64,000 nt of DNA, taken from positions 28,674,223 through 28,738,222 of the forward strand of contig CM018050.1 of NCBI GenBank assembly GCA_008638375.1, read 5' to 3'. The stretch is from Nyssa sinensis. Lineage: Eukaryota > Streptophyta > Magnoliopsida > Cornales > Nyssaceae. Shown here in pieces: positions 46,516 through 58,030 of the stretch. The notes beneath the pieces were generated by a model. The model saw nothing but the letters and a program-made list of their open reading frames with translations, was not told the DNA's origin and searched no databases. Position 1 is the first letter of the stretch. Every line of letters starts with the position of its first letter. Position numbers and translations under genes: made by a program.

Positions 46516-46875
46516 TTCAATGACTGATATAGATGACATACAGTAGGAGATTGTGGCTATAGGTTGGACATTTTGGCAAGTAATAGTAACAGTAGTACAG
46601 TCTTGTAGCACGCCCGTGTATTCACGTCCTAAGGATGAAATGATGATTTAGAAATTTTTACAGGCTGTATTTTTGTATTAGTAGAATAATATGTATATGT
46701 ACCCCTCTCCTTTCTTATCTTCCGCTATGTTTAGATATGATGATGCATGTGGTTATGTGTTAGCTACACAGATAGTAGTGTAACAAGATGATCAGGTCCA
46801 GTTCGACAAAAGGGCCGGGTCGGATGGTTGCGGTCCGCTAATCAACAGAGGGTGGGTTGCGAGTCGTGACAGACT

Positions 46876-46887
46876 TGGTATCAGAGC
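46876..46887 (+). promoter_or_regulatory. Primer binding site, tRNA-Met type
   Basis: TGGTATCAGAGC lies four bases after the 5' LTR end of the chromovirus. Confidence 0.9.
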
Positions 46888-47104
46888 ATGAGGTTCAGAC
46901 TAACTAGGAAAACCTATGTCACCAGTGATACATGGGAGTTAAGACTAGTGTACTACTATTATCAAATGTCCAAATAGAGTCCCAAGCAGAGTTAGTTGCT
47001 ATGTGGAGTAGCTTGATAGACATCTGATTTTTATCTAACGTTAGTTGTAAATGTTTTAGCAATGACTAGTCTTAATTAGATTGGTAGTATTACGTTACGC
47101 ACAA

Positions 47105-48235
47105 ATGGATCCTACACTTGGGGAGAGGATAGATCATATGGAGCGTATGATGGCACAAATAAGACAGTCCTTATCTTAAAATCATGCCAGCACTAGTGCA
47201 CTAGTTAAGCCAACAAGTACACCAGCACAGCCAACAGTTCGGCCAGCACAGCAAGAGCCGCCCCCAGTACAGCCGATAGTTCATCCAGCTCAGTAGGAGC
47301 CGCCCCCAGTACAGCCAGGTTGCCAGGGAAACGATAGAGATCCGGCTCATCTCTATAAACAATTCCAGGTTATGAAGCCATCTACCTTTGATGGCACTAG
47401 GGGTGCTATAGCAACTAAGGAGTGGCGGTTAGAGATGGAGCATATTTTTGAGATCATGACGTTTACTGAAACCCAAAAGGTGGCCTTTGCCACATTTACT
47501 TTTAGAAGACCTACTTATCAGTAGTGGCTAGTGGAGAAGGCCAAGGAGCCACAGATGACCTGGCAGAGATTTACTTAAGTGTTCAATAAGAAATATTTTC
47601 CCTAGGTAGAGAAAGACAAACAGGCGGTGGAGTTCCTTGTTCTTCAGCAAGGGAGCATGACTGTGGAGCAATACGAGGCCAAATTTACAGAGTTATCTCA
47701 GTATGCTCCTACAACTGTAATGACTGATGCAATGAAAGCCCGCAAGTTTGAGGGTGGTCTACGATAGGCGATTAAGGATCGTTTTGAGCCTTTGCAGTTG
47801 TCTTCCTATAATCAGGTAGTAAGTACTGCCAAGATCATTGAGTGGATTGGGAAGGCGCTTGCTAGGAGGAGGGCGAACACGAGTCAGAGGCCAGCAAGAA
47901 GCCAAGGCCCACAGTTAGGCCTTACTTTTACCAGGTTAGGGGTAGGATTCAGGAGTGCAAGAACCTAGCCAAAAGAGGGCTGTTTCCACCAGTGGGGGCG
48001 TAGCCCAATGTCCCACCTACTAAAAAATCACCAGGGGCTGTGCTATAGAGGCAACAACGTCTGTTATTCCTGCTATTAGACTGGTCACTTCAAGGCAAAT
48101 TGTCCCCAAAGGAACAGATCAATTGTGAGTACTACAACTACACCGCCTGCATCAACTAATGCCCCGAGGACTAGATCTCAAACACAAACACAGAGTCAAG
48201 GGCAGAGAGAGGAGCAGTAGTGTGCAGGGCGGGTG
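47105..48235 (+). pseudogene. Chromovirus gag, broken by stops
   Basis: The ATG at 47105 opens MDPTLGERIDHMERMMAQIR. The capsid part reads FQVMKPSTFDGTRG, EWRLEMEHIFEIM, TQKVAFATFTF, KYFP, stop, VEKDKQAVEF, LQQGSMTVEQYEAKFTELSQ and ALARRR, the standard Retrotrans_gag order. A zinc knuckle near 48061-48105 reads CYSCY, stop, TGHFKANCP and keeps the C-x2-C-x4-H-x4-C spacing. At least six in-frame stops interrupt it, mostly TAG where CAG is expected. It would form the virus-like particle in an active element. Confidence 0.85.
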
Positions 48236-51200
48236 TTCTCACTCACTCCAAGGGATGTACAAGCTACTGCTTCAGTAGTCACAGGTACTTTACAGATCTA
48301 TTCATAGTATGCTCATGTTTTATTTGACACTAGTTCCACCCATTCTTTTGTGTCCCCATTATTTGCTGCTACACTGAACATAGAGACAGAACCCCTAGGA
48401 TACACGTTAACTGTTGCAATGCCATCAGGGGAATCATTATGTGGAAACACTATCTATAGAGCATGTACGGTACAGATAGAAGGCACACTATTATCTACTG
48501 ATCTGATACTGTTAGAGATACATGGATTTTATGTTATACTTCGCATGGATTGGTTAGCTACACATTATGCTACTATAGACTGCGTGGCTAAGACAATCAG
48601 TATACAGCGTCCAAATTGTCCGAGTATTCAATTTCAGGGGACAAGTGTGACTCGCCCACCATATTTTGTATCTTCCATGTAAGCTAGATGATTACTACGT
48701 AAAGGGTGCCAGGGGTATTTATGTAATTTTGTTGACACCCGAGCACAGCAACTTGCCTTGGATGAGATTCCTATTGTTAAAGAATTCCCTAACGTGTTCC
48801 CAAAAGATCTACTAGGAATACTAGTAGGTCGAGAGATAGAGTTCACCATTAATGTTCAACCAGGCGCGACACCCATTTTTAAGAATCCTTATAGAATGGC
48901 ACTAGCAGAATTGAAAGAGTTGAAGTTGCAGCTACAAAAGTTACTGGATAAGGGTTTTATTAGACCCAGTACATCGCCTGGGGCGCACCAGTGCTATTTG
49001 TGAAGAAGAATGATAGAACTATACAGTTGTGTATTGATTACTGCAAGTTAAACAAGGTGACTATCAAGAACAGGTATCCTCTACCACGAATAGATGATTT
49101 TTTTGATCAGTTAAAGGGAGCACAAGTGTTCTCTAAGATTGATTTGAGATCTAGTATAGAGACTACGGAGCAGAAACTGTATGCTAAACTGAAGAAATAT
49201 GAGTTCTGGCTTCCTAGTATTTCATTTTTGGGCCACGTGGTCAGTAAGGAGGAGATTTCTGTTGATCCTCAGAAGATAGAGGCTATTATCAATTGGCCCT
49301 GTCCCACGACTGTGACTGAGGTACGGAGTTTTATGGGGTCGGCAGGTTATTACAGGCGATTTGTTAAAGATTTTTCTAAGATAGCTATGCCAAGCACTCA
49401 GTTGACCAGGAAGAACGTACCATTTGTTTGGGCTGAGAAGCAGGAACAGAGTTTCCAAAAATTGAATAATAGGTTACTAACAGCTCCGATATTGACAGTG
49501 CCTAACGGAACTAAGGGATTTGTGATTTATAGTGATGCCTCGTACAAAGGCTTGGGGTGTGTATTGATGCAAAAGGATAGGGTAGAAGCCTATGCTTCAT
49601 GGCAACTGAGGCCACACGAGAAGAACTACCCAACACACGACCTTGAGTTAGCAGCTGTTATTTTTATATTAAAGTTATGAAGGAATTACTTGTACGGGAC
49701 GACATGTGAGATATTCACAAATTATAAAAGCCTCAAGTACTTATTCATGCAAAAATAGCTTAATATGAGGCAGCATCGTGGCTTGGAACTGATTAAGGAT
49801 TACGATCTCAGCATCCAGTATCATCCAAGGAAGGCAAATGTGGTAGCGAATGCTCTTAGTAGAAAGTCGTTAGGAAGCCTGGCCTATTTTTTGTCGACTC
49901 GAGTGGAGCTACTAAAGGACCTGGATGATATGGAGATTGAGGTGGTTCTACCTAGCTCAGGGGCACTATGTGCCAATGTCATAGTTAGAATCAGAGAGCT
50001 ACAGACATAGGAAGCGACATTGACTAGACTCCAGTTAAGATGTTGAGGCAGGTAAGGACTCAGAATTTACTATCATAGATAGGGTGCTGTACTATCAAGA
50101 CCGAATTTGCGTGCCAGATATGCCAGAGATCAAAAAGGAGATTTTAGATGAGGCGCACAGTTCGAGCGCCATGCACCCAAGGAAAATCAAAATGTACCAT
50201 GATGTCAAAAATACTTAGTGATGGTCTAGGATGAAATGGGACATAGCCGAGTATGTAGCACGGTGTGCCAGATGCAAGTAGGTTAAGGTCGAACATCAAA
50301 AGCCTGGGGGACTTTTACAGTTGCTTCCAATATCGGAATGGAAATGGGAGCATATCACTATGGATTGTGTTAGGATTGCCAAAGACGTTAAAGGGGAGTG
50401 ACTCTATATAGGTTATTGTGGACAGACTTACCAAGACAGCTCACTTCCTTGCGACCAAAACGACAGAGACCTTAGGGCGATTAGCTGAGCTTTATACCAG
50501 GGAGATAGTTCGACTGCATGGAGTCTCGGTATCTATTGTATCAGATCAAGATCCTTAGTTTGTATCTCCATTTTGGAGGAGCTTACAGCAAGCTATGGGC
50601 ACAGAGCTGAGTCTTAGCACTGCATATCACCCAGAGATAGACGGTCAGTTCAAGAGAACTATACAGACTCTAGATGATTTATTGCGGTTCTGTGTCATAG
50701 ATTTCAAAGGTAGTTGGGAGGATCATTTTCCCTTGGTGGAATTCACATACAATAATAGTTACCAATCTAGCATTGGTATGGCTCCATATGAGGCATTGTA
50801 TGGCAGAAAGTGTCGATCACCATTATGTTGGACGACAGTGGGTGAAAGGAAACTCTATGGGCCAAAAATCGTAGAACAGACCACCGAAAAGATACAACTG
50901 ATCAAGCAACAGTTACTAGCGGCTCAGAGTAGACAAAAGAGTTACACTGATGTATGAAGAAGACCGTTAGAGTTTTCTGTAGATGACTACGTGTTTCTAA
51001 AAGTGTCATCAATGAAGGGAATAGTGAGATTTGGCAAAAGAGGGAAACTCGGGCCACGATACGTTGCACCGTTCAAGGTCATGAGCAAAGTGGGGCCCAT
51101 AGCATATCAACTTGCCTTACCCCCAGAGTTAGCACACATACACGATGTATTTCATGTCTCGGTGTTGAGGAAATATGTACATAGTCCAGACCAGGTGATA

Positions 51201-51371
51201 GAACACAAGCCTCTAGACGTCCATGAGGATTTGAGTTGTATAGAGCAGCCAGTACATATTCTAGATAGACGAGAGGAAGTGTTATAGAACAAGACGATTC
51301 CCTTAGTCAAAGTTTCGTGGAGGAATCACCAGGTTGAGGAGGCTACTTGGGAAAGGGAAGATGACATGTGA
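48236..51371 (+). pseudogene. Chromovirus pol (PR-RT-RH-INT-chromodomain), broken
   Basis: Protease: HVLFDTSSTHSFVS and HGFYVILRMDWLATHYATID (48310-48570), with DTS in place of the usual DTG or DSG. RT begins FPNVFPKDLLG, PYRMALAELKELKLQLQ (48790-48940), shifts frame near 48990, and reaches [13 protein letters not shown] and FSKIDLRS. It then jumps to [11 protein letters not shown] (49150-49200), so about 80 residues with the catalytic Asp pair are deleted. RNase [19 protein letters not shown] and [11 protein letters not shown]. Integrase: an HHCC remnant (about 50157-50280), then AYHPEIDGQFKRTIQTLDDL, FTYNNSYQSSIGMAPYEALY and GRKCRSP. The tail VHILDRREEVL, stop, NKTIPLVKVSW, EEATWERE is the Tekay-type chromodomain end. 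The stop at 51369-51371 follows DDM. Confidence 0.92.
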
Positions 51372-51430
51372 GCCAACTATCTTCATTTATTTTTGTCTTA
51401 GTATGCACTAAGTTTAAGGATAAACTTTTT

Positions 51431-51444
51431 GTAAGGGGGGAGAA
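51431..51444 (+). promoter_or_regulatory. Polypurine tract
   Basis: GTAAGGGGGGAGAA directly before the TGTAATACCCC start of the 3' LTR. Confidence 0.85.
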
Positions 51445-54071
51445 TGTAATACCCCGACCGGGGTTAAGTGGTACCCGACCCAAGTTGGATTGGGCCACAA
51501 CATGTAATCTCGAACTATACGCTAATTTACATAAATAAAATTGGACGTACATTTGAATGACAAGTTTGATATACGATGCAAGAGCGTGAGTAACGGCCAG
51601 TCCTGAGTACCCCGGGTGCCGTCGCACCGGAAGCCCAGATTTTTACAAGAAAGTGAGTAAGTAAGTGTATATATGTATATGTATTTAAATGTACATATAT
51701 GTATATATATATATATATATTTACATAAATGATATTATATATATATATATGATTTATACTATATATATATATATATAGAAATGTAATTAAAGGTAAGAGA
51801 AAATGAAAAACAAAAGAAATGAAATGAAATGAAAAGAAGCCGTAGAAACTAGGGGAAGTAAGTGGAAGAATTGAGAAGAGCTTAGAAGCAAGTAGAAAAG
51901 CTGATAAGCTTAGAGAGAGAATGAGTGGGCTGCATGCAGCTGTGTGTGCGTGTGTGGTGTATTCCACTTATCAACAAATTAAATATGAAAACCAATAGCT
52001 GTAAGTGAGAACCAACAGAAACTGATAGAAAGAAAGTGAGAGAGGGAGAGAAAAACTAAGGCGCATAAAAAGAAAAAGAGGAAGACAATGGAAATTTTGG
52101 AAAAATCTGGAAAGCTGGAAAGGGGCTTAAACAGGTAACAAAACCATGTCCTTTTTGCTTCTAGTTTACACTATACTGTTTAGATTAAATTTTGAATTAG
52201 TAGGAACTCAAAACAAAAAAGGAAATCTAAGCATTAAACTATAACTCTCTGTCAAAAATGGTAGACTTTGATATGTTAAACGAACCTTGATTTTGGAACT
52301 AGAAATGAGTAGGAGAGCTCGTCAGGAATCCGACACACTTGAATGATAGAAAATGACCTAAAAAATGGCAGTTTTATAGCAAATTATTTTCCACCAGTGC
52401 AACACCAGAAAATGGGAAGTGGGTGTCAGAAAACTACTCTGTTAGGGGCTAAAAATCTGTTTTGAATGACTCCTTAATGCTTCAGGATTAATTTCATAGA
52501 AAAATAGTGAGATTTGGACGTAGAAAGAGTGAAAACAATGAGAGGTTGCATTTTTCTAGCGTTCGGCGTGGAGAGATGACATGAGAAAACGATCGGGAAA
52601 CCGTGGGGTTTATCGGGTCAAAATGGGACTGGGTTTGGGTTGGGTCGGGTCGGGTCGGGTCAAGACCCAACCTACTGCACAAATGATGTCAACATTGTGT
52701 TGTTTTAGCTTGAGAATTAAAATGTAATTGACCTGTTCAGTTGCAGGAATAAGAAATTGAAATTGGATAAAGGGTTGGTCAAACCGGGGATAAGATAGAC
52801 AGTGTGAATATCTTATTCCAGTTCTTGGAAGAATGCTGAACCAAGTGGTTCAATGGTAATTTGAACCAGCCTAGGGTTCGTGACTGAAAACCCACTGGTT
52901 CAATTCAAACTAAACCAGAACTTTAGGAAATTTCACTTTGACCCTAGAATTTATATAAAACCTCACAAAGGCCCATATAAAACCTCACTAAGACCCTCAA
53001 AGGGAATAGTTTGATTTGTACTCTTATTTATCATATCAGACCTTTTATGATTCCATATATGATATTGCCTCTTAGTGGAATAGCTTAGCTATGATGTTGT
53101 ATCTTGCTTTGATTTTCATATCTATTGCTGATGTTATATACTGATCATGAGATTTCGTACATTTGTGAAAAGGACCATTCTATACACTTGCACGAAGGGC
53201 CAAAAGGGGCCAGATGTTGTTCTCGGCAGCCCGGTAACATAGCCGTAAAAAGCTATAGTTGTATTATGTTGCCTTGAACCAATTCTGGATGCGTAGCATG
53301 TCCCGAGTATGGGGACCAACTTTATATTATTGACCCGAGTATGGGGACCAGTTTTGCATGATTGAACTCTGTACTTATGCACACAGGGGGTGGCCGGGCC
53401 CCGTAGTTATGGCATCCACCAGTTTTGACATTACTATCTTTTATTAAGATCTATTGTATGATCATGTATCTGACAGCTTTGATTATTGCGTATGATGTTA
53501 CCTTTCAGACCCGATATTCATGATTATCAATTATCTCCCTAATCTTTGATATCCATTGATGAGCTATGATTGTTATATAATATTGACTGGCTATCATGTC
53601 CATTGTTACTCAGTTTCTTTCTAATCCTTTACACATGGCAGAGTAGGGGACTTACTTACTGGGCTTAGTATAGCTCACTCTTATTTTATATATATATATA
53701 TATATATATATTTTTCAAGGACTGATACAGAGGATATGCAGTAGGAGACTGTGGCTATAGGTTGGACATTTTTGGCAAGTAATGGTAATAGTAATACAGT
53801 TTTGTAGCACTCCTATGTATTCACAGTCCTGGGGACGAGATGATGATTTAGAAATTTTTATAGGCTGTATTTTTGTATTAGTAGAATAATATATATATGT
53901 AACCCTTTCATTTCTTATCTTCCGCTATGTTTATATATGATAATGCAAGTGGTTATGTGTTAGCTGCACAGATGGTAGTGTAACAGGATGATCAGGTCCA
54001 GTTCGACAAAAAGGTCGGGTTAAATGATTGCGGTCCGCTAATCCGCAGAGGGTGGGTTGCGGGTCGTGACA
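51445..54071 (+). repeat. 3' LTR of the chromovirus
   Basis: TGTAATACCCCGACCGGGG to GGGTCGTGACA, 2627 bp. Contains TA microsatellites (51698-51775, 53686-53711), a GGGTC pentamer run (52640-52662) and the unoccupied target for the gene-carrying element near 53620. About 430 bases present in the 5' copy (38160-38590) are deleted here around 52990. Frames at 51343-51967 on the minus strand are chance. Confidence 0.9.
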
Positions 54072-54568
54072 GAGCAGCTAAAGCTCAGCCATTCAGAGCA
54101 GGTTTAAACACTTAGCCTCCAGAGCTACAAAGATCGGAAGCCCATGCAACCCTCAGACTCACCTTCAGCTCAGAAGTCATACACAAAAGGGTTTCTAGCT
54201 CATTGCCACCTTAAACATCCTACCGAGCTGACGATAAGGAAATAGTATTCAACAAGGAAACTGCTATTCATGGAGCACAGTGTTCAACTTGGTAACTGCC
54301 ATTCTCTGATCATCAAATCCATACTTTCACGACTCCAAATCCTAATCAACTTAGGAAATCCATAGCATATAAATAAAATCCTAAGGTACGTTGTTCCGTT
54401 CATGCTCATTCAATTACTTTCAATTACAGTCTTTTTAATTTAGTTTATTGACTTTATCATCGAAGTGACGACCACTGGAGCCAACCCGGTGTCCCTTTGA
54501 TCTCTTTCTTTGACTGTTCGACAGATGTAAGAGAGTGGAGCCCACTGATCGAAAAAGTGCAGCATCAT
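54072..54568 (+). mobile_element. LTR fragment of the TATAAATA/AGGTACG family
   Basis: It begins inside GAGCAGCT-type text, has TATAAATA (54370-54377), AAGGTACG, TTGACTTTATCATCGAAGTG (about 54450) and ends GTGCAGCATCA. The last nine bases and the order of motifs match the right LTR of the 39289-46416 element and the piece at 1820-2165. No flanking duplication or internal region accompanies it. Confidence 0.6.
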
Positions 54569-56199
54569 TTACCAAATTCTTATTGAAAAAATTCACAATT
54601 AAAAATGAAATTACACTTCCACATGTCAAAATTACAAGATCATTCTTTGAAGTAGTACAATTAAGATGAAAGGAAACCCAATCAAGAAATAGAAAGTTAG
54701 ACCCAACCAAGCTTGAACTTGTGACATCATTGCAATAATCTGAACTCTACTGCCAGCAAATGCCATTGTACCATATTACCACCACCACCAACATTGGCAC
54801 TACAATTACATCACTAAGATTACTAAAACTAGCATTACCATTTTTACAAATGGACCACCATTGTCATGACTAATAAATATAATTGAACAAAATACAAGTT
54901 ATGTTTAATACAAAATACAAACTACACTAACAAAAATCCACAACATGATAAAATAGAGAGTAAACATAATTCAATAGGGATATATATCAACAACAAAAAT
55001 TAGAAAAAAAAATCAAAAAACACAATGGAATAAATATATCATCATTAGATTTCGATCTTTGCCTATTTATTATTTTCTTTTTTATTGACATTAGATCTAT
55101 GAATTTTATAGTTTATATTTATCTCTATACTTTGAAATTTCATTTGTAAACCAAATAATCAATTTTGGGTTAATTAGAAAAGATTAGGATAATACAAATT
55201 AAGATATAACAAAAAAAATAGTTCAATCCAAGACCAAGGGGAATAAATGAAAACTTAGAAATTGAAATAATAAGAAATACTTGAATTGAATTCTCTGGTG
55301 AACTTTATTATGGAATTCAACATTCAAATAAGGTTTTTCAAACTAGGCTATAGCACTTTTGAGATATATAACCAACATGATATGTATATACACAATAAAA
55401 TACATATAAGTCTACATGCAAAATGCTAAGGTGTCAACGCCTCATTAGACCATCATCTCATCCAATCAGAATTCATGCAACCATATATATATTTATTATG
55501 TGTGTAATGTGTGTGGGAGAATCAGACTTGTGTGTGTGCATATATGTGTATGATGGTCAGCTAAAGAGAAAGAAAGAAATCTAGAGAGAGAAGAAGAAGG
55601 AGAATGGAAGCTATGCATGCAGAACCTGAGCAGATCCTAGGAGCATTAGAAGGTTTAGAATCAAGCCAAAGGAAAGGAAGCTTCATAGTTGGAGGTAAGA
55701 ACACCAAAAAGATTGAATTTCTCTCTCTGAGAAAATGTTACTATTAGCTTGTTGTTTATTGGAGTTAAAATGCATGCATGTATCTAATATTGAAAAAGAA
55801 AGAAAATGGGACAGTTTAAGCTTGAGAAACCCTAAGAACCAAATGGCCGAACCAAGAAAAATTGGGTTATCAAGAAAACTTGAAATAAACTTTAAACAAA
55901 TTTCATGACTCAAAAGAGCATCAAAATTGGAGTGTGTTGCAACTTGAAGCAGCAAAAATGGTGAAGGGACCATGGGAATGTCCTAACTTGCAAGTACGGT
56001 GGGATAAATTTGGATGATCGGAATTTGGTTATTTTTCTTGGTTTTAGGAACGGGGATTGGTTCCCCAACTTCCAAAAATCAATAGAGGTAAAAACAGGTT
56101 CAAAAGGGTGAATGAAACGTGTCAAAATAGGAAAATAATCACTCGCCGAAAAGTTGGGTTCTCGCCAAAGCCTGACTGTTACCTCCTATTTCGAGGCTA

Positions 56200-56264
56200 T
56201 AACTTAGTTAAATAAAGAAACCCACATCAGAATTGGAATCCTCGTGAGACAAGGGTTCGAACCC
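56200..56264 (+). repeat. tRNA-like A-box/B-box pair
   Basis: The decayed A box TAACTTAGTTAA (56200-56211) and B box GGTTCGAACCC (56254-56264) span 65 bases, a distance found in tRNAs with a longer variable arm. G-to-A changes explain most A-box mismatches. There is no acceptor stem, so this is tRNA-derived or tRNA-like, not a tRNA gene. Confidence 0.5.
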
Positions 56265-56606
56265 CGTTAGTCTCGTCGCTAGAAGAGGTTACTGGAGATC
56301 GCCGATGCTAGAAGGGGTAATCAGAACCCTCGCCAAAAAATGAGAAAGATGATCACTGTTCAGGTTGGTCTCGGGTCGGATCTTAGTTCAGGTCCTAACC
56401 CGAATGTTTTAATGGAATTGGGCTTAAGTGGAACGGCGTCATTTTTGGATTTTATTTAAATGGAATTTGGGGTGTTTGGCTACAAGGACAAGACCCTGAT
56501 TTAATATACTTATTTGGACCTAGGATATCCTATCCCTGGTTTAGCTTCTTATCCATTGTTTGGTAACTCAAAAATCAGAAAAAATAAGGGGGAGCTGCAA
56601 CTCTCC

Positions 56607-56670
56607 AAACTCGAACCTCTAACCTCTATGCACATGAGAACCAAAATGCCAAGCATGTGCCACTGTGGCA
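56607..56670 (-). repeat. tRNA-like A-box/B-box pair
   Basis: On the minus strand, TGCCACAGTGGC (A box, 10 of 12 positions of TRGCNNAGYNGG) and GGTTCGAGTTT (B box with CC to TT) span 64 bases. It lies after an ACGGCGTC motif (56432-56440), as does the pair at 63498-63551. Confidence 0.45.
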
Positions 56671-57716
56671 CTTGTGAAATAAAATGGATCATATATGTAT
56701 ATATTATTAAATAAATTAATTTAATTATGGTAAAATGTTTCGTTACCCAAATAAAATAAAAGAGTAGTGTATTTTGATTTTTTTTTTTTACTTTCTAGAC
56801 CCAATGATGAGGTCCATTTTATGAGATGGAATCTTAAAAATTAAGACACATAAATGTAAAAATTACCATTTTATCCTTAATGATGCCCGAAGCCAATTAA
56901 ATACAAAAAGTAGTCTGTCTTAACTATTTTGGACATTTCGGACTCAATGGTAAGGTCCGTTTAGACCAAATAAATTTTAAAAAATATGAAATGACAAATA
57001 AAGTAATGTCCATTATGTCCCAAGCATTAATTTAGCTATAAAATGAATTTAGAAAAAAATGGGTGGGACCTAACTTAAAGTTTAAGGCTACTAGACCAAC
57101 GAATAGAATTCGTTAGAGAAAAATTTAGTTACAAAAATTAATAAGTGCTCAATAGTAATGTTTCGATTATATTCTAATACGAAGTTATGTGCATTTGACT
57201 TATGAATCTAGGAACTAAGGACAAGGGAAAGGTGATTAAAGAAACATATTGAAAAATATAAGGTGAGTAATCCCGCATCCCGAATTAGTGATGTTTTATC
57301 TCCCATTTTAAAATTGCTTAAGTGTTTTATCTCCTATTTGAAAAATTCATAATCTGTTTTGTGAGAAATCTTGTACTCTGAATCGGTGGTATTTTTTATC
57401 TTCTATCTAAAAAAAGCTAAATCTTTTTTGTGAGTAATCTGGTATCTTGAATTAGTGAATTTCTATATTTTCTCAAAATTTCTATTCTGCACTTTATGAA
57501 ATATTCGAGAGCTATGATCTTCATGACTATATCTTGAAATAAGGTTATTATGTACTAATTTAAAAGATGTTTTATGCTTTGAATCCCAATTAAATTCTTT
57601 GGCAAAAATGTCTCTAAACCATGGCACCCCTTTCAATGAGAAAAATGATTTGTGTGAACCAATTTTGACTATGCAATCTAACTCATACTTGTTTTGATCC
57701 GATCATGTGTCTGTGT

Positions 57717-58030
57717 GAGACTTACCCATCTGGCGCTCTGACTCTTGTAATGAGACTTCACCCATATGGTGCTCTGACTCAATGTGTAACTTAATTCTTG
57801 TGTCTATCTGAGGCCAACCCATGTGGCACTCTGACTTTTGAGGAGACTTACCGACATGGCATTCTGACTTGATTCTTATGTCTACACAAAGTTTACCCAT
57901 ATGGCGCTCCAACTCTTATTGAGGCTTACCAACATGGCGCTCTGACTTGTTATCAAATTAATGATTGAGACTTACCTACATTACACTCTGACTCTTGATG
58001 AGACTTACCCATGTAGTGCTCCGACTCAAT
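57717..58030 (+). repeat. Irregular tandem repeat, GAGACTTACCCATxTGGCGC type
   Basis: About eight copies of a core GAGACTTACCCATATGGCGC followed by TCTGACTC, separated by spacers of varying length. It lies in the LTR piece and resembles the position of the AACGGGAGCGATC boxes in the 7795 LTR. The minus-strand frame 57703-57912 is this array read as codons. Confidence 0.7.

Larger units (their letters stand above)
37055..46871 (+). repeat. 5' LTR of the chromovirus, truncated and interrupted
   Basis: Homology to the 3' LTR begins at about TATGAAAAACACAAG (37055) and runs to GAGTCGTGACA (46871), with the 39289-46416 element and one CTTTC in between. Compared with the 3' LTR it keeps about 430 bases (38160-38590) that the 3' LTR has lost. 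It lacks the first 345 bases. A TA microsatellite at 46482-46513 is shared with 53686-53711. 36908-37054, just before it, has no assignable feature. Confidence 0.8.
37055..54071 (+). mobile_element. Tekay/Del-like Ty3/gypsy chromovirus, defective and interrupted
   Basis: It consists of a 5'-truncated 5' LTR (37055-46871, interrupted 39289-46421), a primer site (46876-46887), a gag-pol pseudogene (47105-51371), a purine tract (51431-51444) and a 3' LTR (51445-54071). The C-terminal chromodomain-like block and LTR length place it with Tekay/Del chromoviruses. The first 345 bases of the LTR are missing on the left, so no flanking duplication can be tested. The right flank (GAGCAGCT...) is a piece of another LTR family. 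Confidence 0.85.

Noticed and set aside
48991..49680. 229-codon plus-strand open frame as an intact gene
   Set aside because: It is a piece of chromovirus pol without the RT active site and with stops and shifts on both sides.
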